From Aidingimonas lacisalsi (GTDB lineage: Bacteria; Pseudomonadota; Gammaproteobacteria; Pseudomonadales; Halomonadaceae): a stretch of DNA of 64,000 nucleotides. How positions within the stretch are numbered: position 1 is the stretch's first letter; the number at the start of each line of letters is the position of its first letter. The stretch spans positions 372,001 to 436,000 of the forward strand of contig NZ_VRYH01000001.1 in the NCBI RefSeq assembly GCF_008079445.1. Direction: 5' to 3'. The translations under genes and the position numbers were made by a program. Below, one piece after another: positions 17,652 to 29,368 of this stretch. The notes below the pieces were generated by a model. The model was given only the letters and a program-made list of their open reading frames with translations. It searched no databases and was not told where the DNA came from.

Positions 17652-18656
17652 ATGACCAAAAGCAGAAACCGATACCCCACCTCGTCGGACGTGGCTCGCC
17701 TGGCAGGTGTGTCACAGTCCGCGGTTTCCAGGACCTTCACCCGCGACGCGAGTATATCCACTGCGTTGCGAGAGAAGGTGCTGACCGCTGCCAGGGAGCT
17801 GGGCTATCGACCCAACGCGTTACCCGGAATCATGCAGGGTCAGCGCTCACGCATGATCGCGGTGGTCGTCGGTGGCATGTACAACCCCTTTTATGCCCGT
17901 GTGCTCGATACATTGACCGATGAGCTGCAGGCAAGAGGAGAACAGGTGCTGCTGTCTCGCGTGGAGAGCGACCATGCCCTCGACGAGGCCATCGATCAGA
18001 TTACACGCTACCGGGTTGATGCCGTCGTCAGCGCATTGGCGGTGACGACCGAAGAGACGGCTCGAAAACTCTCCGCCTCCCGAATCCCGGTGGTGGCGTT
18101 CAACAGTACCCTCACCGCGCCATGGGTCAGCGCGATCAACTCCGACAACGCTGCTGCCGGCCGACAAGCCGCGGATCTGCTGCTGGCCCGAGGGGCGCGG
18201 CGATTCGGGTTCATTCACGGCCCCCTGTCCAGCCCGGCGGAGCAGGAGCGCTTCGACGGATTTGCCAGGCGCCTCGTCGCCTGCGGCAACCCCGCGCCGG
18301 CGGAAGCCAGAGGAGATTACGATTATGGAGGCGGGCAGGCCGCCATTCGCGAGTTATGGCGTGCCGCCATCCCGCCCGATGCCATTTTCTGCGCCAATGA
18401 CTTAATGGCATTGGGGGCGATCGATACCCTTCGGCATGAACTGAGCGTCTCGGTACCTCGATCGGTCCGCATCATCGGCTACGACAATATCGACTCATGC
18501 GACTGGCTTGGTTATCAACTCACCAGCTTCGACCAGGATGTCAACACGATGGTTGAAGGCGCCATCAGCCTGATCTTTGACAGGGAGGGTCTCGGGGAGA
18601 AGAGCGTGACGGTGACCGTCTCGCCCAAATTGGTGGAGCGAAGCAGTACCCGGTGA
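17652..18656 (+). CDS. LacI-family transcriptional regulator
   Basis: About 334 residues. The N-terminal HTH reads TSSDVARLAGVSQSAVSRTFTRDASISTALREKVL followed by the hinge AARELGYRPNALPGIM; the rest is a periplasmic-binding-protein-like effector domain (IAVVVGGMYNPFYARVLDTL, CANDLMALGAIDTL, RIIGYDNIDSC). A longer TTG-initiated form from 17616 is possible. Divergent from the polyol operon, so it probably represses that operon until the sugar or sugar alcohol is present. Confidence 0.9.
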   Translation: MTKSRNRYPTSSDVARLAGVSQSAVSRTFTRDASISTALREKVLTAARELGYRPNALPGIMQGQRSRMIAVVVGGMYNPFYARVLDTLTDELQARGEQVLLSRVESDHALDEAIDQITRYRVDAVVSALAVTTEETARKLSASRIPVVAFNSTLTAPWVSAINSDNAAAGRQAADLLLARGARRFGFIHGPLSSPAEQERFDGFARRLVACGNPAPAEARGDYDYGGGQAAIRELWRAAIPPDAIFCANDLMALGAIDTLRHELSVSVPRSVRIIGYDNIDSCDWLGYQLTSFDQDVNTMVEGAISLIFDREGLGEKSVTVTVSPKLVERSSTR

Positions 18657-18728
18657 GCGGGCCTCGAGCCAACGGGGATGGCCTGCCGGCTTCCTCACGC
18701 TGCGACGCTTCCCATCCGGTCACAAATT

Positions 18729-19282
18729 AATTGGCCCGGTGCTGCCCTCGGCGCCACCTTTGTCCCAGTGCTTCAGCAGCGGGCACTGGACCAGCAGCGC
18801 TGCGGTGGTGCCCATGGATGGTTACCACTACGACAACGCTGTCCTCAAACCCCTGGGGTCGTTGCCGATCAAAGGTGCCCCCCGAAACCTTCGACATCGA
18901 GGGCCTGTTGCATGATCTGGCGCGCTTGCGTGCTGCCGATCGCGACGTGGCGGTACCGGTGTTCGATCGACCTCTGGATCTAGCCCGTGCCGGTGGCCGA
19001 GTAATCACTCCGGGGCACCGAGTTCTGATCGTAGAAGGCAACTATCTGTTGTTGAATGAAGGGCTCTGGCCAGCACTGCGCGATTACTTTGATTTCAGTC
19101 TCTTTCTCCATGTCGAGGACACCGTACTCGAGCAGCGTCTGATCGAGCGTTGGTTGAGCATGGGGCAGGACCAAGCCGTAGCCATCGCTAAGGCCCGTGA
19201 CAAGGACATGCCCAATACCCGCTTGATCAAGGCTCGTTCAATAGCGGCTGATCTGGTCTGGAACCAGGAAAGCATTACCTAA
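18729..19282 (+). pseudogene. Frameshifted P-loop nucleoside/sugar kinase remnant
   Basis: One frame holds AAVVPMDGYHYDNAVLKPLGSLPIKGAP; after a run of six C (18878-18883) the sequence continues in another frame as ETFDIEGLLHDLARLRAADRDVAVPVFDR, VLIVEGNYLLLN and ending WNQESIT. Homologues read GAPETFD without a break, so one extra C is the likely lesion. The expected N-terminal GxxxxGK(S/T) loop is not seen either. The family is the uridine-kinase/pantothenate-kinase-like group often called FrcK or nucleoside/nucleotide kinase, common in sugar operons. It follows the LacI gene by 70 bp and was probably part of the same locus. Confidence 0.8.
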
Positions 19283-19382
19283 ATGCCTCCGCGAGCGAAT
19301 CTTTGCGACGACGCGTTAAATACAGGAGCTGTCGAGTAGATCACTAATGCCAGAAAGTGGCTTTTGCTATGCATGTCGTTCG

Positions 19383-19434
19383 GACTGCAAGGCAGTCGTC
19401 CACGCCTTCCAGCACATGTCGATGGCATCGACAT
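19383..19434. repeat. Two tandem inverted repeats between pseudogene and katG
   Basis: GACTGC-AAG-GCAGTC (19383-19397) is followed by the 19-bp odd palindrome ATGTCGATGGCATCGACAT (19416-19434); a half copy ATGTCGATAA occurs at about 19448. The second looks like a dimeric regulator site. No gene lies in 19283-19675. Confidence 0.5.
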
Positions 19435-19569
19435 ATCCTCGCTTCATGTCGATAAATCACCGCATAGCGGACTGGCACATCGCCTTGCCTAAATATGATT
19501 TATTGCTATCAGTCGGTTAGAAAAATATAAATTTTTACTATCATAAGAATGCTTTAAAAAGATGGCACG

Positions 19570-19612
19570 TCAATAACGCATGACCGTCACACGAGGGTGA
19601 GCGCGTTATTGA
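19570..19612 (+). repeat. 10-bp stem-loop in the katG leader
   Basis: TCAATAACGC and GCGTTATTGA pair perfectly around a 23-base loop, ending 63 bp before the katG start. The AT-rich block at 19495-19560 just upstream is the probable promoter region; I could not fit an OxyR site of correct spacing. Confidence 0.5.
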
Positions 19613-21829
<2,217 letters not shown>

Positions 21830-21870
21830 CCCTCCCCTATCCCGGTTAGCGTCTCGCGCACGCCGGGAAA

Positions 21871-21909
21871 CGCGACACGGCCCTTCAGGACGAAGCGCGC
21901 CGTGTCGCG
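21871..21909 (+). terminator. 11-bp stem-loop after katG
   Basis: CGCGACACGGC pairs perfectly with GCCGTGTCGCG around a 17-base loop, 42 bp past the stop. No T run follows; a CCCGG/CCGGG stem lies just before it. Confidence 0.55.
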
Positions 21910-22053
21910 ATACCGTGACCCTGCGCTTGACGAACGTGATCCGATGGGAAGACAACCTGTCGAGCAGCAGGCTACTTTATACTTTCGTCTAACCCTGCGA
22001 TCATTGCGCTCTCATCACGCAGCACTCGCTGCGCTCCACTCAAGGAGAGCCCC

Positions 22054-23256
22054 ATGCAGGATGCGCCCTCAACCGGAACGTACGCCAACAAACCACGCCT
22101 GGCCGAACTGTCCCTGGCACTCGGCGGCTTCGGTATCGGCACCACGGAATTCGTGATCATGGGGCTGATGAACCCCATCGCCGACAATCTCGCCGTCAGC
22201 GTGCCGGACGTCGGTTACGCCATCAGCAGCTACGCCTTGGGCGTGGTGGTAGGAGCCCCATTGATCGCGTCGCTCGGGGCGCGTATACCCCGCCGCGCTC
22301 TCTTGATCGCTCTGATGCTGATCTTCGCCATCGGTAATCTGGCCAGCGCCCTGGCCCCCGGTTTCTGGTCGTTCGTTGGCCTGCGCTTCCTGGCCGGCTT
22401 GCCGCACGGCGCCTACTTCGGCGTCGCCGCATTGGTCGCCGCCGGAGCGGTGCCCCTCGATGAACGCGCTCGCGCGGTGGGGCGTGTGATGATGGGATTG
22501 ACCATTGCCATTCTGCTGGGCGCACCCCTGGGTACCTGGTTCGGCACTCAGTTCGGCTGGCGGGTGGCTTTCGCCGCAGTCGGCGGTATCGCACTGCTCA
22601 CGGCACTGATGATCCGCTGTTTCGTTCCCCCGCAACCCCGCGATCCTGATGCCAGCCCGGTGCGTGAACTCACGGCATTGATCAAGCAGCGCGTGCTGTT
22701 CACCCTGGGCGTGGCCTGTATCGGCTTCGGCGGCATGTTCGCGATCTTCAGCTACGTGATGCCGACACTGGTAAAACAGGCCGGTATGAGCGAGGCCCTG
22801 GCCCCGCTGGTGTTGGTCATTTTTGGTATCGGGACGATCATCGGGACGCTTGCCGGTGCCCGACTGGCCGACCGTAACCTGGTACGCGCCATCCCCCGCA
22901 TCCTGCTGTGGTGTGCCTTGGTGCAAGGGCTGTTCTATCTGGCCGCCAACCATATCCTGACCGGGCTAGTGTTCGTCTGCCTGACCGGCACCAGTATGGC
23001 ACTGGGGCCGGCGCTGCAGACGCGCTTGATGGATGTGGCGGAAGATGCCCAGACCATGGCCGCCTCGCTCAATCACGCCGCCTTCAACATGGCCAACGCC
23101 TTGGGCGCCTGGCTGGCCGGTGTCGCCATCAAGCTCGGTTTTACATGGTCCATCACCGGGCTGGTAGGCACCCTCCTGGCCTTATGCGGGCTCGCCATCT
23201 TCACCATCGGCCTATGGCTGGAACGCCCAACCACAACCTGTTCACATCCTGATTAG
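22054..23256 (+). CDS. MFS efflux transporter (AraJ/DHA1-like)
   Basis: A 400-residue, 12-span major facilitator. The start LALGGFGIGTTEFVIMGLMNPIADNLAVS and LAGLPHGAYFGVAALVAA are typical of the AraJ/PbuE/YdhP sugar- or nucleoside-efflux branch of DHA1. AAGGAG precedes the ATG. It stands alone, converging on the next MFS gene. Substrate unknown. Confidence 0.85.
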   Translation: MQDAPSTGTYANKPRLAELSLALGGFGIGTTEFVIMGLMNPIADNLAVSVPDVGYAISSYALGVVVGAPLIASLGARIPRRALLIALMLIFAIGNLASALAPGFWSFVGLRFLAGLPHGAYFGVAALVAAGAVPLDERARAVGRVMMGLTIAILLGAPLGTWFGTQFGWRVAFAAVGGIALLTALMIRCFVPPQPRDPDASPVRELTALIKQRVLFTLGVACIGFGGMFAIFSYVMPTLVKQAGMSEALAPLVLVIFGIGTIIGTLAGARLADRNLVRAIPRILLWCALVQGLFYLAANHILTGLVFVCLTGTSMALGPALQTRLMDVAEDAQTMAASLNHAAFNMANALGAWLAGVAIKLGFTWSITGLVGTLLALCGLAIFTIGLWLERPTTTCSHPD

Positions 23257-23305
23257 AGAGACACTGACTCACGTCGACGGCTACCCGCTCAGTCAGCCCA
23301 GGCCG

Positions 23306-24520
23306 CTATTCAGTGCCACCCTGAATTGGCATCAAATGGCGCTGCCGCCTTAGCAGGATCAGTGCCATGATCACCAACAGCGCCACGAGACCGGCAAAGA
23401 GTTCACCGGTAATCGACAGACCAATCACGCGCGCCGTTAGCCCAATCCCCACTACCGGCAACGAAATCGCCACATAAGCGACCACGAAGAAACTGGAGGT
23501 CGCCTCCGCTCGTCGGATTGGCGGGCAAGCGGCCACCACCTCGCCCAAGCCGGCGCGAAACGCGATGCCCTGTCCGATACCGGCCACCAGTGCGCCGACC
23601 AGGAAGCACGCCAGCGAGGCCAGTGCGATCCCTGTACCAATGGCCATGACGCCAACGAGCAATATCAAGCAACCGCAAGGCAGCCGCAGGGGGGAGGGAA
23701 TCCGAGCCTGTAGCAGTTGCCCCAGCGTCGAGGCGAAGAACGGCGAACCTGCCACTGCGCCGATGGCTATCGGATTCGACACAGCCATCACCTGCCCCAT
23801 GAACGCCGGCGCCGTAGCGGTGAAGAAACCGAGCACAGAAAACCCCGCAAAGCCGGCAATGGCTGCCGGGAAGAACACGGCGCGAACCTCTGCCGGCACA
23901 CTGGGCCGTTGCCATCCGAGTCGTATCCGCTCGGGTCGCACCACCGTCTCCGGAGCGAACCCGATTGCCAGTATCGCCAATCCAGCCAACGCCAGGTGCA
24001 ACATGTAAGGAAGCCACAAAGGATCAGGCAGATAGCTCGCACATAGCCCGGCCACCACCGGTCCGAGACCCAACCCCCCCATATTGGCTGCCGTGGCTGC
24101 CAATGCCGCATAAGGTTGCAGGCGTGCCGGCGCGAGCTCCAGGACCGCTACCGTTGCCGTTCCGGTGAAGACGCCGGCAGAGAGTCCGGAGAGTACCCGG
24201 CCGGTGAGCATGGCCCCCAGCCCCTCTGCCTGCAGGAAGACCAGATCGCTGACAACGGCGGCCAACAGGCCGGCCAGCAGTAGCGGACGCCGGCCCAGTT
24301 GATCCGACCAGCGCCCGGTCACCAACAGGGCCGCTATCACGCCCACCGCATAAGCGGCAAAAATCACCGTGATGGTGAACTGCGAGAAACCAAGCTGCGC
24401 CTGGTAGAGCGGATAGAGGGGAGTAGGCAGAGTCGTGCCGAGCATGGTGGCTAGAAAGGCGAAAACCGCCCCGCCAAAGGCAACGGATCGCTGCATTGTC
24501 GATAGGGAAGACACTGGCAT
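23306..24520 (-). CDS. MFS transporter, unknown substrate
   Basis: About 404 residues and 12 membrane spans. Seen: TTLPTPLYPLYQAQLGFSQFTITVIFAAYAVGV, the loop motif GRWSDQLGRRPLLLAG, and RVLSGLSAGVFTGTATVAVLEL. The ATG at 24520 has AAAGGA upstream; the longer frame adds 14 unlikely residues. It is divergent from gmk and convergent with the AraJ-like gene. Probably an efflux pump or small-metabolite exporter, by family only. Confidence 0.85.
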   Translation of the reverse strand: MPVSSLSTMQRSVAFGGAVFAFLATMLGTTLPTPLYPLYQAQLGFSQFTITVIFAAYAVGVIAALLVTGRWSDQLGRRPLLLAGLLAAVVSDLVFLQAEGLGAMLTGRVLSGLSAGVFTGTATVAVLELAPARLQPYAALAATAANMGGLGLGPVVAGLCASYLPDPLWLPYMLHLALAGLAILAIGFAPETVVRPERIRLGWQRPSVPAEVRAVFFPAAIAGFAGFSVLGFFTATAPAFMGQVMAVSNPIAIGAVAGSPFFASTLGQLLQARIPSPLRLPCGCLILLVGVMAIGTGIALASLACFLVGALVAGIGQGIAFRAGLGEVVAACPPIRRAEATSSFFVVAYVAISLPVVGIGLTARVIGLSITGELFAGLVALLVIMALILLRRQRHLMPIQGGTE

Positions 24521-24549
24521 GATTCCTTTCCCGCCGTAAGTCAAGATAA

Positions 24550-25302
<753 letters not shown>

Positions 25303-25362
25303 ACTGTCTTGTCCTTCGTTTTGCATCATTCAACTCCTCATTTCGAATTCAGGTAACTGCTC

Positions 25363-25614
25363 ATGGCGCGAGTCACCGTTGAAGATTGTCTGGATCACGT
25401 CGAAAACCGTTTCAAGCTGGTGATGATTTCCACCCAGCGCGCGCGCCAACTGGCCCGCGGTTCACGTGATGCCCTTATGCCCTGGGAAAATGACAAGCCC
25501 ACCGTCATGGCGCTGCGCGAAATCGCTGCCGGCAAGATCGACGACAACATTCTGGATGAGCCGATCGAGGCCTCGGCCCGCATGCCGAGCGAGACCTCGC
25601 CGCGCGAGGAGTGA
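25363..25614 (+). CDS. rpoZ: RNA polymerase omega subunit
   Basis: An 83-residue protein starting [33 protein letters not shown], with [17 protein letters not shown] in the conserved middle. It binds beta prime and helps RNA polymerase assembly; in proteobacteria it also forms part of a ppGpp site, matching its place before spoT. Length is normal. Confidence 0.97.
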   Translation: MARVTVEDCLDHVENRFKLVMISTQRARQLARGSRDALMPWENDKPTVMALREIAAGKIDDNILDEPIEASARMPSETSPREE

Positions 25615-25691
25615 CGCAGCGCCGCGAATCGGATAACGTGAGGCTATCGTTTCGTTATCAACGTTCGTGGTTTTGGGTATAGGCGCGTTTC

Positions 25692-27824
25692 ATGTTCACC
25701 ATCGATGACCTGGCCGATCGCCTCGGCGGCTATCTTCCATTGGATGAGATCCAGCAGGTCAAACGCGCCTTTTACTACGCAGAACAAGCCCATGACGGGC
25801 AGCAACGCCGTTCTGGCGAACCCTATGTAACTCATCCCCTCGCGGTGGCCAACATTCTGGCCAATATGCATATGGACCATCAGAGTCTGATGGCTGCCAT
25901 GTTGCATGACGTCATCGAAGACACCGGTGTCTCCAAGGAAGCGTTGGCCAAGCAATTTGGCGAGCCGGTCGCGGAGCTGGTCGACGGTGTCTCGAAATTG
26001 ACCCAGATCACCTTCGAAGACAAGGCAGTCGCACAGGCCGAGAATTTCCAGAAGATGGTCCTGGCAATGTCCCGGGACATCCGCGTGATCATCGTCAAAC
26101 TCGCCGATCGCTTGCACAACATGCGTACCCTGGGGGCTCTGCGTCCCGACAAGAAGCGGCGCATTGCGCGTGAAACCCTCGAAATCTACGCTCGCATTGC
26201 CAGCCGCCTGGGTATCAATACCATTCGCGTGGAACTCGAAGACCTCTCGTTCCACGCGCTGCATCCCATGCGCAGCGAACGTATCAAGCGCGCCGTCAGC
26301 AAGGCACGCGGCAACCGCCGGTCGACCATTCGCCAACTGCAGAACAGCTTGCAGAAGTGCATCGACGACGATGGACTGACCGGCACGGTCATTGGACGTC
26401 AGAAACATCTGCTGTCGATCTATCGCAAGATGCGGGACCAGCGAAAATCATTTGCCGAGATCATGGACGTCTTCGGGTTTCGCATCATTACCGACAATGT
26501 CGATAGTTGTTATCGCATCCTCGGCGCCGTACACAACCTCTACAAGCCGGTGCCTGGCCGATTCAAGGATTACATTGCCATTCCCAAGGCCAATGGCTAC
26601 CAAAGCCTGCACACGACGCTGTTCGGGACTCGTGGTATGCCTATCGAGGTACAGATCCGTACCCGTGAAATGGAAGCCATGGCCAACAACGGCATCGCCG
26701 CTCACTGGCTTTACAAGGCAGGGCAGACGGAGCGACCGATTGCCGCCGGCAGCCATGCCCGGGCTCGTGAGTGGGTTCGTGGCCTGCTCGAGATGCAACG
26801 CCATGCCGGTAACTCGCTGGAATTCATCGAACATGTCAAGAACGACCTGTTTCCCGATGACATCTACGTGTTCACTCCCAAGGGAGACATCATGGAGCTG
26901 CCCCAGGGCGCCACGGTGATCGATTTTGCCTACAGCGTGCATACCGACATCGGCAACAGCTGCATCGCTTGTCGTATCGATCGTCACCTGGCTCCCCTGT
27001 CGACTCGGCTGGAGAGCGGCCAGACACTGGAAGTGATCACCGCCCCTGGCGGACGACCGAACACGTCCTGGCTATCGTTCGTAGTGACAGCCAAGGCGCG
27101 TTCCGCCATTCGTCACGCCCTGAAACACCAACAGCATACGGAATCCATCCAACTGGGTCGCAGGCTCCTCAATAAAGCCCTTGCCGATTACGACACCAGC
27201 CTGGAGGAATTACCCGATGGCTCCTTGCACCATTTGCTGGACGAACTGTCGTTGAAGAATGAAGACGCCTTGCTGGAGTCTATCGGGTTGGGAACAAGAC
27301 TCGCCCATGCCATTGCCAGGCAGTTAGTCGATGCCCCTCGTGAAGAGTCGGCAGAAGGCTCCCTTCCCGTTTCCCAGCAAGGATCGATCATGATCAGCGG
27401 AACCGAGGGCATGGTCATCAGCTTCGCACGTTGTTGCCACCCGCTGCCCGGCGACCCGGTGATTGGTCATCTATCGGTCGGCAAGGGCATCGTCGTTCAC
27501 CGAACCGACTGTCGGAACCTGGACGAACTCAGAAGTGATCCCGAGAAGCTATTTGCGTTACAGTGGTCACAACACATTGAAGACGATTTCCCGGTCGCGC
27601 TGCGTATCGAAGTCGAGAGCCGCCGGGGATTAGTCGCGGAACTGGCCAGCTTGGTCACGGATGCCGATGCCAATATCGAACGCATTGGCATCGAGGAACG
27701 TGATGCACGTCTATCGATCGTCAATTTGACACTGGCGGTACGTGATCGTGTTCACTTGGCACGCATTATCAAACGGACTCGCAACCTGCCCCACGTCGGC
27801 AAGATCTCGCGCGTCCTGAACTGA
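25692..27824 (+). CDS. spoT: Bifunctional ppGpp synthetase/hydrolase SpoT
   Basis: A 710-residue RelA/SpoT protein. Order: HD hydrolase domain with HPLAVANIL and MLHDVIEDT (about residues 45-80), RelA_SpoT synthetase domain (DVFGFRIIT, GRFKDYIAIPKANGYQSLHTT), TGS domain (VFTPKGDIMELPQGATVIDFAYSVHTDIG), and an ACT domain at the end (VALRIEVESRRGLVAELASLV). The intact HD motif fits a hydrolase that also synthesises ppGpp. Follows rpoZ by 77 bp; a hairpin with a T run follows the gene. Confidence 0.97.
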   Translation: MFTIDDLADRLGGYLPLDEIQQVKRAFYYAEQAHDGQQRRSGEPYVTHPLAVANILANMHMDHQSLMAAMLHDVIEDTGVSKEALAKQFGEPVAELVDGVSKLTQITFEDKAVAQAENFQKMVLAMSRDIRVIIVKLADRLHNMRTLGALRPDKKRRIARETLEIYARIASRLGINTIRVELEDLSFHALHPMRSERIKRAVSKARGNRRSTIRQLQNSLQKCIDDDGLTGTVIGRQKHLLSIYRKMRDQRKSFAEIMDVFGFRIITDNVDSCYRILGAVHNLYKPVPGRFKDYIAIPKANGYQSLHTTLFGTRGMPIEVQIRTREMEAMANNGIAAHWLYKAGQTERPIAAGSHARAREWVRGLLEMQRHAGNSLEFIEHVKNDLFPDDIYVFTPKGDIMELPQGATVIDFAYSVHTDIGNSCIACRIDRHLAPLSTRLESGQTLEVITAPGGRPNTSWLSFVVTAKARSAIRHALKHQQHTESIQLGRRLLNKALADYDTSLEELPDGSLHHLLDELSLKNEDALLESIGLGTRLAHAIARQLVDAPREESAEGSLPVSQQGSIMISGTEGMVISFARCCHPLPGDPVIGHLSVGKGIVVHRTDCRNLDELRSDPEKLFALQWSQHIEDDFPVALRIEVESRRGLVAELASLVTDADANIERIGIEERDARLSIVNLTLAVRDRVHLARIIKRTRNLPHVGKISRVLN

Positions 27825-27841
27825 ACCCTGGCGAACGTTTT

Positions 27842-27877
27842 ACCGCCGCCATTGCGGCGGAGCGGTCGTCTTTTTTA
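27842..27877 (+). terminator. Rho-independent terminator after spoT
   Basis: A GC stem built from CCGCCGC and GCGGCGG around CATT, followed within about 10 bases by TCTTTTTTATT. It lies between spoT and the ridA ribosome-binding site (ACAGGAGA). Confidence 0.8.
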
Positions 27878-27893
27878 TTACAGGAGATGCCTC

Positions 27894-28283
27894 ATGAGCA
27901 ACAAGGCCGTCATCAATACCGATAAAGCGCCTGCGGCAATCGGTCCATACTCCCAGGCGATCAAGGCTGGCAATACTGTGTACCTGTCCGGTCAGATCCC
28001 TCTCGATCCGTCCACCATGGAACTCGTTTCGGATGATTTCGAAACCCAGGCACGCCAAGTATTCACCAACCTCAAGTCAGTCTGCGAGGAAGCCGCCGGT
28101 TCACTCGGCGACCTGGTCAAGATCAACCTCTATCTGATCGACCTGGATAACTTCGCTATCGTCAATCGCGTCATGGAAGAATGCCTCGAGCAGCCATTCC
28201 CCGCACGAGCGGCAGTAGGAGTCAAGGCATTGCCCAAGGGAAGTCAGGTCGAGGCGGAAGCCATCATGGTGCTCGGCGACTGA
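27894..28283 (+). CDS. ridA: Enamine/imine deaminase RidA
   Basis: A 129-residue YjgF/RidA family protein that hydrolyses reactive enamines and imines from PLP enzymes. Seen: [58 protein letters not shown], and the active-site [22 protein letters not shown], with the Arg of PARAAV. AGGAG precedes the ATG. Conserved position after spoT. Confidence 0.95.
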   Translation: MSNKAVINTDKAPAAIGPYSQAIKAGNTVYLSGQIPLDPSTMELVSDDFETQARQVFTNLKSVCEEAAGSLGDLVKINLYLIDLDNFAIVNRVMEECLEQPFPARAAVGVKALPKGSQVEAEAIMVLGD

Positions 28284-28306
28284 CCTGTCCACGGGAAAAC
28301 CGGAAC

Positions 28307-28855
28307 ATGCGACTGTTTCTGGCACTACGTCCCTCTCCCGACTTGCGTCGGCAGTTGGGTGAGTTGGCGGATACGGTTCACGCCCGTTACGGCGGACGTC
28401 GCATGCCTGATGCTACCTTGCATGCGACTCTGGCCTTTCTGGGCGAGGTTCCCAATGAGCGCTGCCACGAGCTGGTGCGTTTCACGCGGGAATGGCGCAT
28501 ACCGCCCGCCACCTGGCGCCTGAATCGCTTCGGTTATTTCCGCGGTCCGAAAATACTCTGGGTGGGGAGTCACGACACCCCCTCCCCATTGCAGCAATTA
28601 CATAACGATCTATGGCAACACCTGGAACAACTGGGCTTCGCGCCGCCCAACTCGGGAAATTTCGTACCTCATGTCACACTACTGCGGAAGGTAGCGGAAC
28701 CCGAATGGACCTCTCTACCCGACATCGACTTCGAATGGCATTATAATCAATTGACACTGATCCGGTCAGTCGCCACGAAGCATGGTCAGGATTATCAGCG
28801 TCTCGCTCAGTCCGTGAACGGCTGGATGGAATCACCAGGGAGGGGAAATGGGTAA
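28307..28855 (+). CDS. thpR: RNA 2',3'-cyclic phosphodiesterase (2'-5' RNA ligase family)
   Basis: A 182-residue 2H phosphoesterase. The two catalytic H-x-T-x motifs are H39-A-T-L and H122-V-T-L. N-terminus MRLFLALRP and WVGSHD are typical of the LigT/ThpR family, which opens cyclic phosphates and can join 2'-5' RNA ends in vitro. The start at 28307 places M before RLFLALRP; the longer frame runs back into ridA. Its end overlaps the next gene by 8 bp. Confidence 0.9.
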   Translation: MRLFLALRPSPDLRRQLGELADTVHARYGGRRMPDATLHATLAFLGEVPNERCHELVRFTREWRIPPATWRLNRFGYFRGPKILWVGSHDTPSPLQQLHNDLWQHLEQLGFAPPNSGNFVPHVTLLRKVAEPEWTSLPDIDFEWHYNQLTLIRSVATKHGQDYQRLAQSVNGWMESPGRGNG

Positions 28856-29363
28856 ACATTTGCTGAAAGGTGTCTGGCCGATGCTGGTCGTGGGGATGAT
28901 ATTGACACCCACTGCATCCAGCCACGCCGATGCCTATATTGCACCTGGCGTGACCAGTGAAGAGACGGCCACCCTGACACTAGGGCTAGACCACACTTTC
29001 GATCTGGATGACTGGTCACCTGCACTCAGCCTACGGCTGACAGGTAGTGTGCTGCTGCTCGAACGTCACGGCGGCGATAATGCTGCATTGGTCATCGCGC
29101 CAGCGCTACGCTATACCTTTCTGGAGACGCCATTCTCACCCTTCCTGGAAGCGGGGGTTGGGGGCGCACTGTTTCTGGATGCCAGCATGGAGGACCGGGA
29201 CCTGTCGACGGCCTTTCAGTTCGAAGATCGTGTGGCCGCCGGTCTGCATCTTGAGCATGGGGGTGAATTGGGTATCAGTGCAGCGCATTATTCCAATGCC
29301 AGCATCAAGAAACCCAATGATGGCTTCGAGGTTTATTCATTGACCTACCGCCATCCGTTGTGA
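28848..29363 (+). CDS. pagL: Lipid A 3-O-deacylase, PagL-like
   Basis: A 171-residue outer-membrane beta-barrel enzyme precursor. An N-terminal signal peptide (MGKHLLKGVWPMLVVGMI...SSHA) is followed by alternating strands. The catalytic triad is visible in HYSNASIKKPNDGFE as H147, S149 and E161, with the same spacing as PagL H126/S128/E140. PagL removes the 3-O acyl chain of lipid A. It overlaps thpR by 8 bp, an unusual partner; GGGGAAATG at the thpR end acts as its start region. Confidence 0.85.
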   Translation: MGKHLLKGVWPMLVVGMILTPTASSHADAYIAPGVTSEETATLTLGLDHTFDLDDWSPALSLRLTGSVLLLERHGGDNAALVIAPALRYTFLETPFSPFLEAGVGGALFLDASMEDRDLSTAFQFEDRVAAGLHLEHGGELGISAAHYSNASIKKPNDGFEVYSLTYRHPL

Positions 29364-29368
29364 CGCCT

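Noticed and set aside
19490-19560. OxyR binding site upstream of katG
   Set aside because: Two CTATC motifs exist, but 32 bp apart, not the 22-bp phase of ATAG/CTAT tetramer sites.
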